Assembly: GCA_035263125.1 (NCBI GenBank)
Contig: DATFRP010000227.1
Span: 1 to 64,000, forward strand
Direction of reading: 5' to 3'
Length of the DNA: 64,000 bases
Source of the DNA: Gp6-AA40 sp035263125
GTDB taxonomy: Bacteria > Acidobacteriota > Vicinamibacteria > Vicinamibacterales > UBA2999
Part shown: in pieces, positions 38,217 to 46,215 of the stretch
Numbering within the stretch: position 1 is the first letter of the stretch
Layout of the letters: each line of letters starts with the position of its first letter
Program-made: the position numbers and the translations under genes
Notes under the pieces: model-generated
Database searches by the model: none
What the model was told of the DNA's origin: nothing
Seen by the model: only the letters and a program-made list of their open reading frames with translations

Positions 38217-39926
38217 ATGGTCGTCACCGACAACACTTCACCCGTGGCACAGGAACCTTCTGCGTTCGAGACGGCGGTGCGCGAGCGATCGTGGGATTGG
38301 CTGCTCGAATTGCGGCGTCGTCTGAAGGTCGACCTCCAGCTGGTGGACACACGATATGCGCCCCTCTTGCCGTTCACGGTGACAGGGTCTGCTGTCAACG
38401 TGTCCGGTCTCCTCGAACAGGGAGACCCTGTGTTGCGGACCTCGGTGTCGACAGCCGTGCAGTCTCGACATCCCCAGACTGCCGCCGTCCACGGGCTTCA
38501 GATCGTTTGCCTCGGACTCGCGATGGAGCCAAGTGTGTCGGGAGCGCTGGTAATCGCGCGAGCCCTGCCGGCTGGCCAGGATCTGGACGCGTCGCGCAGC
38601 CAGCTTCAGCTCGTGGGATCGTGGCTGTCGACGGCGATCGAGGCGCATCTGCAAAGCCCGCCGGCGTTCCATGCAAGCGGCATCAACCGCCTGGCGCCGT
38701 TGGCGCGTCTGCTCGCGCAAGCCGCCGAGCGTGAATCGGATCGCGAGCTCGTGCGACTCTTCGGCGAGGCGATCGCCGTCTGGCACGACATCGAGATGTC
38801 TGGATACATCGAAGTCGATGACGAGACGTTCGTTCGCGATGTATCGCTGCCGGGCTCGAGAACAACGGAGCGCCCGCCAACGATTTCGGCCGTCGGCCTG
38901 ACGGATACCGCCGATCTCACGAGACTCCCTCAGGGGCATCTGGACCGATTCGGGTTGCCAGTTGGAGAAGAAGCCTACGTGCGTCGGTTCAGGCGGCGCG
39001 ACGGGCGATCATGGCTTCTCGTGTTCACCGGTGAGATCGGGGCACAGGATCTTCAGCGGCTTGGTGCGTACGTGTCGCTCCTCGAATGCGCGCTCGCGCT
39101 CGCAACTTCCGAAGCCTCGTCTCGCGTGATGGTCGGCGTCAGTCGACGATTGACCAACGGCGACGATGGACTGGAAATGCGAGCCTCGCGTGCACTGGAA
39201 GAATTGCGCGTGGAAGTGGGCGCCTCATCCGCGACGTTGGCAATCGAATCCGCTGGTGCTCCGCTTCTCCGCATTGCGACCCCGGAGGGGTCGACGCACG
39301 TGGGCCCGTCGCCAGGCTCACCGCGATTGGTGATGGTCACGCGATCGGAACGGCATTACACTACGACCGTATCCGTCGCGCGCACTGATAGTCTTCGGTT
39401 CACGCCCCGGGATCAGGACGTGGTGAACGCGGCGGCGAGCATGTTCGTCGCGTGGGCGCCCGTCGCGCTCCGAGATGCGGCTGGGAGTCGGGATAGACGC
39501 GCAGTTCCGCGCGGTTTCCACGAAGTGATAGAGCTGTCGGCCAGAGAAGCGCTGGAATTGGGTTCTCCAGTCGCCGTGGTCGTGCTGTTGGTGCGCGATG
39601 CCGCGTTTTTTCCGGGCGCGACGCAGCGATGGGTCACCGGCATGCGAGGCCAGTTGCGGCCGCTGGATCTTGCCGGCACGCTGGCCGAGGGCGAGATAGG
39701 ACTTCTGATGCACGACACGACGGCCCACCACGCGAAGGCGGTCGCTGAACGCCTGCGAGGCGTCGTCGGCGCCTCTCCCGGAGCGGGACCGATCCTGATT
39801 GGAGTCGCGATACGAGCGCCTGGAAGCGGCTCAGCCGATGGTCTCGTGCGCGAGGCGAGAACCGATGCGCTCGGCGGCGAGCATTCACCGACGGATGCCG
39901 CTTACAGTAACGGAGTCCGTCCATGA
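38217..39926 (+). CDS. GAF-like sensor protein with degenerate GGDEF domain
   Basis: About 569 aa. Two or three GAF-like sensory regions fill residues 1 to about 430 (for example VDLQLVDTRYAPLLPF and ASSATLAIESAGAPLLRIAT). The C-terminal 150 residues align with a GGDEF domain, but the signature is AEGEI (residues 490-494) within LAGTLAEGEIGLLMHDT instead of GGDEF, so diguanylate cyclase activity is not expected. No RxxD inhibitory site is seen. It may act as a c-di-GMP or GTP sensor, or as a scaffold. ATG 38217 is preferred; an in-frame GTG at 38187 is possible. The stop overlaps the start of a PilZ gene (ATGA), so both proteins are made together. Confidence 0.72.
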   Translation: MVVTDNTSPVAQEPSAFETAVRERSWDWLLELRRRLKVDLQLVDTRYAPLLPFTVTGSAVNVSGLLEQGDPVLRTSVSTAVQSRHPQTAAVHGLQIVCLGLAMEPSVSGALVIARALPAGQDLDASRSQLQLVGSWLSTAIEAHLQSPPAFHASGINRLAPLARLLAQAAERESDRELVRLFGEAIAVWHDIEMSGYIEVDDETFVRDVSLPGSRTTERPPTISAVGLTDTADLTRLPQGHLDRFGLPVGEEAYVRRFRRRDGRSWLLVFTGEIGAQDLQRLGAYVSLLECALALATSEASSRVMVGVSRRLTNGDDGLEMRASRALEELRVEVGASSATLAIESAGAPLLRIATPEGSTHVGPSPGSPRLVMVTRSERHYTTTVSVARTDSLRFTPRDQDVVNAAASMFVAWAPVALRDAAGSRDRRAVPRGFHEVIELSAREALELGSPVAVVVLLVRDAAFFPGATQRWVTGMRGQLRPLDLAGTLAEGEIGLLMHDTTAHHAKAVAERLRGVVGASPGAGPILIGVAIRAPGSGSADGLVREARTDALGGEHSPTDAAYSNGVRP

Positions 39927-40246
39927 TGGCATTGGGAGACCGCCGCGCGCGTGTGCGCCTTGAAGTGGTCGGCGCCTTGTGGGCCACACTCGAACTGTCC
40001 GAGCCTGCGCGCGTGGTCAACATCAGCAAAGACGGCGCGCTCATTACCTCACCCGTCCCGATGAGTCCGGATTCTGTTCAGCCGTTGCACCTGAAACTGC
40101 ACGGTCACGAGATTTCAGTGGAAGCAAGGGTTCGACACGTGCGCCGCGTGTCCGGACCTGATGAACCGATCTGTTATCTGGTTGGCGTGGAGTTCCTCAC
40201 GATCCCACCTGCGCTGGCTGCCGCTGCCGACTGGCCCCCGTCTTAA
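39923..40246 (+). CDS. PilZ domain protein 1 (c-di-GMP binding)
   Basis: 107 residues consisting of one PilZ domain. Both ligand motifs are there: RxxxR as R8-A-R-V-R12 and NxSxxG as N33-I-S-K-D-G38. This combination binds c-di-GMP in characterised PilZ proteins. Translation is coupled to the degenerate GGDEF gene (4-bp overlap). Two adjacent ATG codons (39923, 39926) can start it. Function beyond ligand binding cannot be read from the sequence. Confidence 0.85.
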   Translation: MMALGDRRARVRLEVVGALWATLELSEPARVVNISKDGALITSPVPMSPDSVQPLHLKLHGHEISVEARVRHVRRVSGPDEPICYLVGVEFLTIPPALAAAADWPPS

Positions 40247-40349
40247 GCGGATCACGACGCCCCTGCTCTCGCGGAAAGTCTTCTCTCCTGGGTGACTTAG
40301 CCCAGATTCGGCCAGACTTTCTGAGGATTTGACAGGACTTCTGCGCGCC

Positions 40350-40364
40350 GCGACTGTTAGTCGC
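40350..40364. promoter_or_regulatory. Dyad GCGACT-GTT-AGTCGC, possible enhancer or terminator
   Basis: Perfect 6-bp arms with a 3-base centre. There is no T tract after it, so an activator binding site for the promoter at 40417 is at least as likely as a terminator for the upstream PilZ gene. Confidence 0.4.
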
Positions 40365-40416
40365 AAGCCATTGATATATCGCTATTTAAACAGGAAGACA
40401 AACGTCTGCCAACGCA

Positions 40417-40432
40417 TGGCGACTTGCTTGCA
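40417..40432 (+). promoter_or_regulatory. Sigma-54 promoter candidate of the PilZ2-activator operon
   Basis: TGGCGACTTGCTTGCA: TGGC at -24, TTGCA at -12, correct spacing. The 9-mer TTGCTTGCA is shared with the promoter at 38150. Predicted start near 40443, leaving a 77-nt leader. Confidence 0.65.
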
Positions 40433-40519
40433 GCCTTGGGCACCTGAGCTAGCACAATTCGCGTGCGGCGGGGCGTAAGTGGGACACTGAGAGCCAGCCT
40501 TTCGGAGGGTAAGGCAGGC

Positions 40520-40831
40520 ATGGAAGAGCGGCGACGATCGCCACGACATCAGGTCGGCGGCGATTTTGTGAACCTGCCGGGCAACATGAGCGTGCGCGTG
40601 ATCGATATCAGCACCGCCGGGGTGTTGTTGCAGTCGGCGCATTTGCTGAACCCCGGTTCGCGCGGGAGTCTGCGGTTCACACTTGCCGGTGCGCCATTCG
40701 CGGCTGACATTCAAATTCAACGCGTCTCGAACGCGGCAGACGCCGGATCAGGGTATCGCATTGGAGCAACCTTCGTAGGCATGACGCCTGAACATCGGCG
40801 GCGCATTGAACGGTTCATAAACAATGATTGA
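40520..40831 (+). CDS. PilZ domain protein 2 (c-di-GMP binding)
   Basis: 103 residues, single PilZ domain. Ligand motifs: RxxxR as R5-R-S-P-R9 and DxSxxG as D29-I-S-T-A-G34. ATG 40520 is preceded by GGAGGG at 40504-40509. Its last 8 bp overlap the next activator gene, so PilZ2 and activator 2 are made as a pair. A PilZ protein coupled to a sensorless sigma-54 activator suggests the PilZ protein may supply the missing sensory input; this is inference. Confidence 0.87.
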   Translation: MEERRRSPRHQVGGDFVNLPGNMSVRVIDISTAGVLLQSAHLLNPGSRGSLRFTLAGAPFAADIQIQRVSNAADAGSGYRIGATFVGMTPEHRRRIERFINND

Positions 40832-41939
40832 TGGCGTTGCTGAGTCGACCACGAGAGTGAGCTCCGTCGGCGCCCTGCGCCCGCGGTCCCACGTTCAACT
40901 CACTGGCCGAAGTGCCGAAGTCGTGGCCCTCGAGCAGGAAATCGATCGCGTCGCCCGTTCCGACGCCAAAGTGCTTATCACCGGGGAGAGCGGAGTCGGA
41001 AAGGAAATCGTGGCCCGCGCGATCCATTCCCGCGGCCCGCGAGCCAGTCATGTCTTCGCCCCTGTGAACTGCGCAGGACTGCCCGAAACCCTCCTCGAAT
41101 CGGAGTTGTTCGGACACGTCAAAGGAAGTTTCACAGGGGCGTATCGCGATAAACCTGGCAAGCTCGAAACTGCCCATATGGGCACGATCTTTCTCGACGA
41201 AGTCGGCGAGATGACGCTGCGCATGCAGGGTTTGCTGCTGCGATTCCTCGAGACCGGCGAAATTCAGAAGGTCGGCGCCGACGGCAGCGGTCGTATTGTG
41301 AACGTCCGTGTGATCGCGGCGACCAATCGCGATCTCCGCGAGATGATCAAGCAGGGCACGTTCCGCGAGGATCTGTTCTATCGACTGAACGTGATTCACA
41401 TCGTGGTGCCGCCGCTTCGCGACCGTCGTGAAGACATTCCAGTGCTCGCGAACGAGTTCCTCGCGCAGTTCGCGGGCGGCCGTGCCGGAATCACCGGCGT
41501 TTCGCCAGAGGCGATGAAGGCGCTCACAGAGTATTCGTGGCCCGGTAACGTGCGGGAGCTCGAAAACGTGATCGAGCGGCTCGTCGTGACAGTCTCGGGA
41601 CCGACAATCGAACTCGAGCATTTATCGTCAGAGATCAGGTCGTACGATGCCGTTCTCCTTCGCCCCAAGCGCGAACGACGGCGTACTGTCGCTGACGATC
41701 TCTACAAGCGCATGATCGAGCAGCACGAATCGTTCTGGACTGCGGTGTATCCGCTGTTCATGGATCGCGAGATCACACGCGCCAATGTGAGAGAAGTCGT
41801 GAGGCGGGGACTCGAAGAGGCAAGAGGCAACTACAAGATCGTCGCGCGGCTGTTCAACATGGAGGCTCGCGACTACAAACGGTTCCTCAACTTCCTCCGC
41901 AAGCACGACTGCCAGATTCCCTTCAAAGAGTACCGCTAA
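40824..41939 (+). CDS. Sigma-54 activator, AAA+ only, with atypical C-terminal HTH (paralog 2)
   Basis: 371 aa. Walker A GESGVGKE 54-61, GSFTGA loop 101-106, Walker B TIFLDEVGE 121-129, WPGNVREL near 236-243. Only about 25 residues precede the AAA+ domain, so no phospho-receiver or GAF input. C-terminal module: FWTAVYPLF, REITRANVREVVRRGL, RGNYKIVARLF, DYKRFLNFLRKHDC, ending at KEYR. It is very close to paralog 1 in this module and has no extra tail, so it defines the module boundary best. ATG at 40824 overlaps the PilZ2 gene (ATGATTGA). Confidence 0.9.
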   Translation: MIDGVAESTTRVSSVGALRPRSHVQLTGRSAEVVALEQEIDRVARSDAKVLITGESGVGKEIVARAIHSRGPRASHVFAPVNCAGLPETLLESELFGHVKGSFTGAYRDKPGKLETAHMGTIFLDEVGEMTLRMQGLLLRFLETGEIQKVGADGSGRIVNVRVIAATNRDLREMIKQGTFREDLFYRLNVIHIVVPPLRDRREDIPVLANEFLAQFAGGRAGITGVSPEAMKALTEYSWPGNVRELENVIERLVVTVSGPTIELEHLSSEIRSYDAVLLRPKRERRRTVADDLYKRMIEQHESFWTAVYPLFMDREITRANVREVVRRGLEEARGNYKIVARLFNMEARDYKRFLNFLRKHDCQIPFKEYR

Positions 41940-42005
41940 ACTCACTCTGCTGCCCTCGATGGCCCTCCACTGCGTGACCCGCACCGGATGGCGCAACCAT
42001 CGAGA

Positions 42006-42060
42006 CATGCCCATCTCAAACCAAAGATCGCGAATCCATTACGGTTTTGTGGGGGGCATG
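42006..42060. promoter_or_regulatory. Long-range inverted repeat upstream of the diguanylate cyclase
   Basis: CATGCCC (42006-42012) and GGGCATG (42054-42060) are exact inverted copies. Further inside, CAAACC and GGTTTTG nearly pair, so an extended imperfect stem is possible. The right arm is part of the -24 element of the promoter below. It lies 67 bp after the upstream activator gene and could also help terminate its transcript. Confidence 0.4.
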
Positions 42061-42069
42061 CTTGTTGCC
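42054..42069 (+). promoter_or_regulatory. Sigma-54 promoter candidate of the diguanylate cyclase gene
   Basis: GGGCATGCTTGTTGCC matches TGGCAC-N5-TTGCW at GG, C, A, TTGC with exact spacing; the first, sixth and last positions deviate. Predicted start near 42080, 40 nt upstream of the ATG at 42120. Confidence 0.5.
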
Positions 42070-42119
42070 AACTCTGCAGACAGGGTTCAGTAGCATCGCA
42101 TCAGGGCCTCTGAACTGGC

Positions 42120-43694
42120 ATGAATAGACGGCAGCCGGCCAGAGAAGCGAACGAACGATTCCCAAATTTGGACGGAATGTCAGCCCAACGGGAGATTTCA
42201 CTGGCGGACCCACCGACTCGCCGGCCGGCTCCTGGCCACCGATCGCTTTCCGCCGAGCAACGGCTCGCGCTGCTGCAGGTGTATCAGCGCGTCCCGGGCG
42301 CTGCGCCTCCCCGCGAGTTCCTGCAGCGCCTCGTGACGCAGATCAGCGACATCATCCGTGTGAAGGCCGCGGTCGCGGGCAAGCACGAGGGCGCATGGGT
42401 GCTGGCCGCTGAATCGCAGGTGGAGCCGGTCTTGACGATTCCTGTCAACGGCGGCGCCGAGGGCCTCGAACAGTTCGGTGCAGACCCTGCTCGTGGCGTC
42501 GAGCTCTGGTCGTCCGGCGGAATCGAGTGGACGCTCGTGAGTCTCGCGTCGACACCGAGATCGCCGGTGCTTCTGATTCTCGAAGGGAACTGGATCGATG
42601 CGTCCGCCGAGTTGATCGAGCTTGCGAAGAGCCTTCTGTCCGGACACCAACGCGAACCGATCACGACACCGGCGGTCGATGCGCTCACGCATCGTCTGAC
42701 TCGCACCCTGGCCGACATCTCAGGGCTCGCCACCGTTGGTGAAGCTGTGCTGCAGCATGTCGTACAAGCGGTTCCGAGCCGCATGGCGTCGCTCGCGGTT
42801 GCGGCACCCGATGGCGAGCTGTCGATCGTCGCGACCTACGGTTATCCTCGCGCGCTCGTCGAACATCTGCGGATAGCACCTGGAACTGGCGTGATCGGCA
42901 GCGTGTATCAGTCGCGCGCGCCACTCGTCGTTCCTGATGTCACTGCCACCGCCGCGGGTCTCGACCGTCGACGAACGAGATATCGCACGAACTCATTCGC
43001 GGTCGTCCCGATCATCGCCGGCGGTGAAGTGCTTGGCGTGGTATCGCTGACCGACCGGCTCGCTCCTGGCCCGTACACACCGGATGACGTCGCGGCGATT
43101 CGTACGCTGTTGGCGCCAGTCGCCCTCGCTCTTGGACGAGAGCGTGTGTGGCGTGAAGCGCAGGCGTATGCGCAGGCCGCAGTCATCGATCCCGTCAGCG
43201 GCCTTTTCAACAGGCGCTACTTCCAGGCCCGCCTCGAAGAGGAATTGCATCGCGCGATCCGCCAGTCGACATCGGTGGCACTGCTCATGGTCGATCTCGA
43301 TGGTTTCAAGAGCATCAACGATCGCTTTGGACACGTGGCAGGCGACATGGTGATTCGCGACATTTCCGAGATCCTTCGCCGTTCCGTACGCATCTTCGAT
43401 GTGTGCACGCGATTCGGTGGCGAAGAGTTCGCGGTGATGATGCCTGGTGGAACGGCGGAGAGTGCCGGGACGATCGCTGAACGTATCAGGCAGCGCGTCG
43501 AGACGTACCAGCGCAGCGAATCCGAACTCGCGACGCTCCATGTGACCGCGAGCATCGGCGTGGCGGTGTCACCGCCGGGAGTGACGGCGCGCGATCTGAT
43601 CGAGCGCGCGGATCGGGCGCTCTATCATGCGAAGCGCGCCGGAAAGAATCGTGTGAGCACGACTGGTCCAGACGGGACGGTGTTGGATTCCTGA
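42120..43694 (+). CDS. GAF-GGDEF diguanylate cyclase
   Basis: 524 aa. A divergent GAF-like region (about 45-190), a clear GAF domain (about 195-350, with GTGVIGSVYQSRAPLVVPDV) and a GGDEF domain (about 360-520). The active-site signature is GGEEF, residues 433-437, and the product-inhibition I-site RxxD is RIFD, residues 424-427, exactly five residues upstream. The enzyme should therefore make c-di-GMP from GTP and be feedback-inhibited. DPVSGLFNRRYF and DLDGFKSINDRFGH are intact. ATG at 42120. It is the only evident source of c-di-GMP in the cluster with the two PilZ proteins. Confidence 0.93.
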   Translation: MNRRQPAREANERFPNLDGMSAQREISLADPPTRRPAPGHRSLSAEQRLALLQVYQRVPGAAPPREFLQRLVTQISDIIRVKAAVAGKHEGAWVLAAESQVEPVLTIPVNGGAEGLEQFGADPARGVELWSSGGIEWTLVSLASTPRSPVLLILEGNWIDASAELIELAKSLLSGHQREPITTPAVDALTHRLTRTLADISGLATVGEAVLQHVVQAVPSRMASLAVAAPDGELSIVATYGYPRALVEHLRIAPGTGVIGSVYQSRAPLVVPDVTATAAGLDRRRTRYRTNSFAVVPIIAGGEVLGVVSLTDRLAPGPYTPDDVAAIRTLLAPVALALGRERVWREAQAYAQAAVIDPVSGLFNRRYFQARLEEELHRAIRQSTSVALLMVDLDGFKSINDRFGHVAGDMVIRDISEILRRSVRIFDVCTRFGGEEFAVMMPGGTAESAGTIAERIRQRVETYQRSESELATLHVTASIGVAVSPPGVTARDLIERADRALYHAKRAGKNRVSTTGPDGTVLDS

Positions 43695-43720
43695 AACTGC
43701 GTCCACTCGTCGATCACCCG

Positions 43721-43736
43721 CCCCAATGGTTTGGGG
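43721..43736 (+). terminator. Possible terminator hairpin after the diguanylate cyclase gene
   Basis: CCCCAA-TGGT-TTGGGG, 6-bp stem, 27 bp after the stop codon. No T tract follows, so it is weak. Confidence 0.3.
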
Positions 43737-43932
43737 ACTGAAGCCAGAAATCGCCTCGCTAATCTCGACCGTTGTCGCTTCCATCTCTACGGCGATCACA
43801 GTCGAGGTACGTAGCTCGTCCATTTGTCAAGGGCAGTTTGCGGACCCTTCTCTAAGAGTGCCTACTGTAGGGCATTTACAATATTGTTAGCGTCATCGCC
43901 AGCCGTACGATTTTTGAAATCTCGCATAAGTG

Positions 43933-43949
43933 ACTGTAGAGCTTACAGT
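43933..43949. promoter_or_regulatory. Dyad ACTGTA-N5-TACAGT upstream of activator 3
   Basis: Exact 6-bp arms around GAGCT. ACTGTAG also occurs 69 bp upstream. Candidate binding site for one of the local activators; no protein can be assigned from the sequence. Confidence 0.4.
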
Positions 43950-44119
43950 TTATCAATTCGATCTCGTACAAGGGCGAAAACCCAATTACCAAGTTAGCAA
44001 GAATTCAGAGTAAAAACGCGATCTTCGAGCTCGAATTTTGCGACTTTCTCGTTGACCTTAGTCTCTCCAAAAAGGCAGACTTATTCCCGGCTCGTTATCT
44101 GAGAATTGGAGAACACATC

Positions 44120-45310
44120 TTGTCGAGCTTTTCTGTCCCGCGGATGAATAAGAACCTGCCTGTGTTGCTGGGGGAGAGCGCGGCCATTGTCTCGTTGCGA
44201 CGCGAGATCGAGGCTGCCGCCCGCACTGATGCGAAGGTGCTGGTGCTGGGTGAGACGGGCGCAGGAAAGGAAGTCGTGGCTCGTTTGATTCACGAGCATA
44301 GCTCACGCGCCTCGCGTTCGTTCGTGGCGGTCAACTGCAGCGGAATCCCGGAGACGCTCCTCGAATCCGAGTTGTTCGGTCACGCGCGCGGGAGTTTCAC
44401 CGGGGCGTACCGTGATAAACCGGGACTGGTCCGACAAGCGGATCGGGGCACTCTCTTCCTCGACGAGCTCGGGGAAATGAGCCTGCGCATGCAGGCTGTC
44501 CTGCTGCGATTCGCAGAGACCGGTGAGATTCAAACGATCGGCGTCGATGGTGTCACTGGCCGCTCCGATGTGCGACTCGTCACCGCGACCAATCGCAACC
44601 TCCGCGAGCGAATCGATGCCGGCGTCTTTCGCGAAGATTTGTATTTCCGATTGAACATCATTCAGATCCATGTGCCGCCGCTTCGCGAGCGTGCGGAAGA
44701 TGTGCTGTTGTTGCTCCAGCACTATCTGCGACGCGCCTCAGAGACGCACCGCCTGCACTGCCCGGAGCTGACGTCAGATGCCGAGCAGTTGCTCGTGGCG
44801 TACGCCTGGCCGGGGAACGTCCGTGAGCTGAAAAATCTGACCGAGCGTCTCGTCGTGCGCGAATGGGATCGTCCGATCACGGCCGATGATCTGCCGGTCG
44901 AAATTCGCGGACGTCGTGAGGTCACGTCGACGGTCTCGAATGTGGTGTTCGCTCAGGAGCCCAATGCGCCCGCAGCTCGCCGCGTCGAACGCGGATCGGG
45001 CACTGCGGACCGACTCTGGGAACGTCTCATCGCCGGTGAGAGCTTCTGGACGGTCGTGCACCAACCGTTCAAGGCTCACGAGTTGACGCGAGACGATCTG
45101 GCCGCGCTGATTCACCGCGGCCTCGAGCACACGCGAGGGAGCTATCGCGCGCTGCTCGGCGTGTTCGGTCTTCCGCCAACCGACTACAAACGTTTCCACG
45201 CGTTCCTCTACCAGCAGAACTGCAACCTGCCGGTGGGACCGTATCGCACTGTACGTGCGACGATGCGTCGACAGGATCGCCCCACATCCGCGTATACGCC
45301 GGCCTGCTAG
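44120..45310 (+). CDS. Sigma-54 activator, AAA+ only, with atypical C-terminal HTH (paralog 3)
   Basis: 396 aa from a TTG start at 44120 that has GGAG 8 bp upstream; an ATG at 44144 without such a site would shorten it by 8 residues. Walker A GETGAGKE 44-51, GSFTGA loop 91-96, Walker B TLFLDELGE 111-119, WPGNVRELKN. No sensory domain. The C-terminal module is more divergent: FWTVVHQPF, HELTRDDLAALIHRGL, RGSYRALLGVF, DYKRFHAFLYQQNC, plus about 25 extra residues. It is the last gene of the cluster, followed by a strong bidirectional terminator. Confidence 0.87.
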   Translation: MSSFSVPRMNKNLPVLLGESAAIVSLRREIEAAARTDAKVLVLGETGAGKEVVARLIHEHSSRASRSFVAVNCSGIPETLLESELFGHARGSFTGAYRDKPGLVRQADRGTLFLDELGEMSLRMQAVLLRFAETGEIQTIGVDGVTGRSDVRLVTATNRNLRERIDAGVFREDLYFRLNIIQIHVPPLRERAEDVLLLLQHYLRRASETHRLHCPELTSDAEQLLVAYAWPGNVRELKNLTERLVVREWDRPITADDLPVEIRGRREVTSTVSNVVFAQEPNAPAARRVERGSGTADRLWERLIAGESFWTVVHQPFKAHELTRDDLAALIHRGLEHTRGSYRALLGVFGLPPTDYKRFHAFLYQQNCNLPVGPYRTVRATMRRQDRPTSAYTPAC

Positions 45311-45330
45311 AGGCGCGCACATCACACCCG

Positions 45331-45358
45331 AACGAGCCGCAGCTCACTGCGGCTCGTT
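45331..45358. terminator. Bidirectional terminator hairpin between activator 3 and the Dabb gene
   Basis: Perfect 12-bp stem AACGAGCCGCAG-CTCA-CTGCGGCTCGTT between convergent genes. It ends in the TAA stop of the minus-strand gene. T tracts are short on both sides, but the stem is the strongest in the window. Confidence 0.75.
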
Positions 45359-45716
45359 ACTCCTCAGCGGCGTCGAGAAGCGCAGTCAGCGCAGGATCCC
45401 CTTCCCCAAGGTCGAAGTCGTACATCAACGCATGCTCGAAGCCTGCGAAGAAGCGGGTCGCGAGTTGGTCGTGCACCGGATCGTTCAAGTACGCCATCAG
45501 GCCCGCGACATCGTCGAATTCGATCACGACGGCGTGAGAATAGTCGACGGTCATCAACCGTTCGTACGGTCGTCCGTGGCGCACGCGTCGGCCGACGCGC
45601 GCTCGACGTACTGACGGGATCTGCGTCACCGCCGCAGAAAAGGCCTCCGCGAGACCACGACGTTCGTCCGGGCTCAGGTCGTGTTTGGGCTGGAACAGGA
45701 CGACGTGCGCGATCAC
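45357..45716 (-). CDS. Dabb-family (stress-responsive A/B barrel) protein
   Basis: 119-residue ferredoxin-like alpha/beta barrel protein. The start IAHVVLFQPKHDLSPDERRGL and the YSHAVVIEFDDVAGLMAYLNDPVHDQL stretch are typical of the Dabb family, whose members are often dimeric and of unclear role. GTG at 45716 overlaps the stop of the preceding gene, so translation is coupled. A slightly acidic C-terminal tail follows the domain. Last gene of the three-gene unit that begins with the NtrC-type regulator. Confidence 0.82.
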   Translation of the reverse strand: MIAHVVLFQPKHDLSPDERRGLAEAFSAAVTQIPSVRRARVGRRVRHGRPYERLMTVDYSHAVVIEFDDVAGLMAYLNDPVHDQLATRFFAGFEHALMYDFDLGEGDPALTALLDAAEE

Positions 45717-46180
45717 GGGCGACGCTTCCGTTTGTGGGTCGCTGACGACGGATGCGGCTTTCGAGCACGCCCCGTGACCATCGAATCCGGCTTCTTGCGT
45801 GTGTCCGCTGTCTGCTCTGAGCCCGGTTCTCGCGGTTGATCCGGTGCGAGACCACGCTGCTTGCGTGCGAAGCGTTCGCGCCGACGCGTTTGGTTTCGCG
45901 CACGCGCCGCAGCCTTGTGCGTCTCGCGCCGGTCGCGATGATCGCCGCCGGGTCGCCAGCTGCGCTCGCGGTGCCCGTGCGCGCGCGGGCGGCTGGCGTA
46001 GTCTCGCGCTTCTTCCGGTGACGCCCAGAGACGGCCGCGCGCGAACCATTTCATTTCCGCATCGGGATGCTTGTCCTGAATCCGACGAAACGTCGGCAGC
46101 AGATCGTCACGCTCAGCCGCGCGGAAGGCGGTGGGAAGCCCCCCGGCCAGGATCGTCCAGTACGCAAACCGTGGTGGCAT
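45713..46180 (-). CDS. Basic protein of unknown function
   Basis: 155 residues. The first 60 look folded (PPRFAYWTILAGGLPTAFR, then MKWFARGRLWASPEEARDY) and the remaining 95 are Arg/Lys/His/Gln-rich and probably disordered, suggesting nucleic-acid contact. I do not recognise a named family, though the folded part looks like a conserved small domain. ATG at 46180 follows GAGGTGTGA. It lies 35 bp after the response regulator and overlaps the Dabb gene by 4 bp. Confidence 0.62.
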   Translation of the reverse strand: MPPRFAYWTILAGGLPTAFRAAERDDLLPTFRRIQDKHPDAEMKWFARGRLWASPEEARDYASRPRAHGHRERSWRPGGDHRDRRETHKAAARARNQTRRRERFARKQRGLAPDQPREPGSEQTADTRKKPDSMVTGRARKPHPSSATHKRKRRP

Positions 46181-46215
46181 TCACACCTCGCCGACGTGTC
46201 GTCGCCGTCTGCGAC

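Larger units (their letters stand above)
40247..40519. other. 273-bp regulatory gap between the two PilZ genes
   Basis: No gene. Contains the dyad GCGACT-GTT-AGTCGC (40350-40364), a short AT-rich stretch near 40370-40390, a sigma-54-like promoter (40417-40432) and a GGAGGG ribosome binding site (40504-40509). The dyad centre lies about 85 bp upstream of the predicted start, the distance at which sigma-54 enhancer sites are common. Confidence 0.5.
43695..44119. other. 425-bp AT-rich intergenic region before activator 3
   Basis: No gene supported. A small hairpin CCCCAA-TGGT-TTGGGG (43721-43736) follows the diguanylate cyclase. From about 43850 to 44100 the sequence is visibly AT-rich compared with all neighbours. 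It contains ACTGTAG twice (43864, 43933), the second being part of the dyad ACTGTA-N5-TACAGT (43933-43949). A weak sigma-54-like sequence AGGCAG-N5-TTCCC is near 44074. No convincing sigma-70 promoter was found. Confidence 0.45.
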
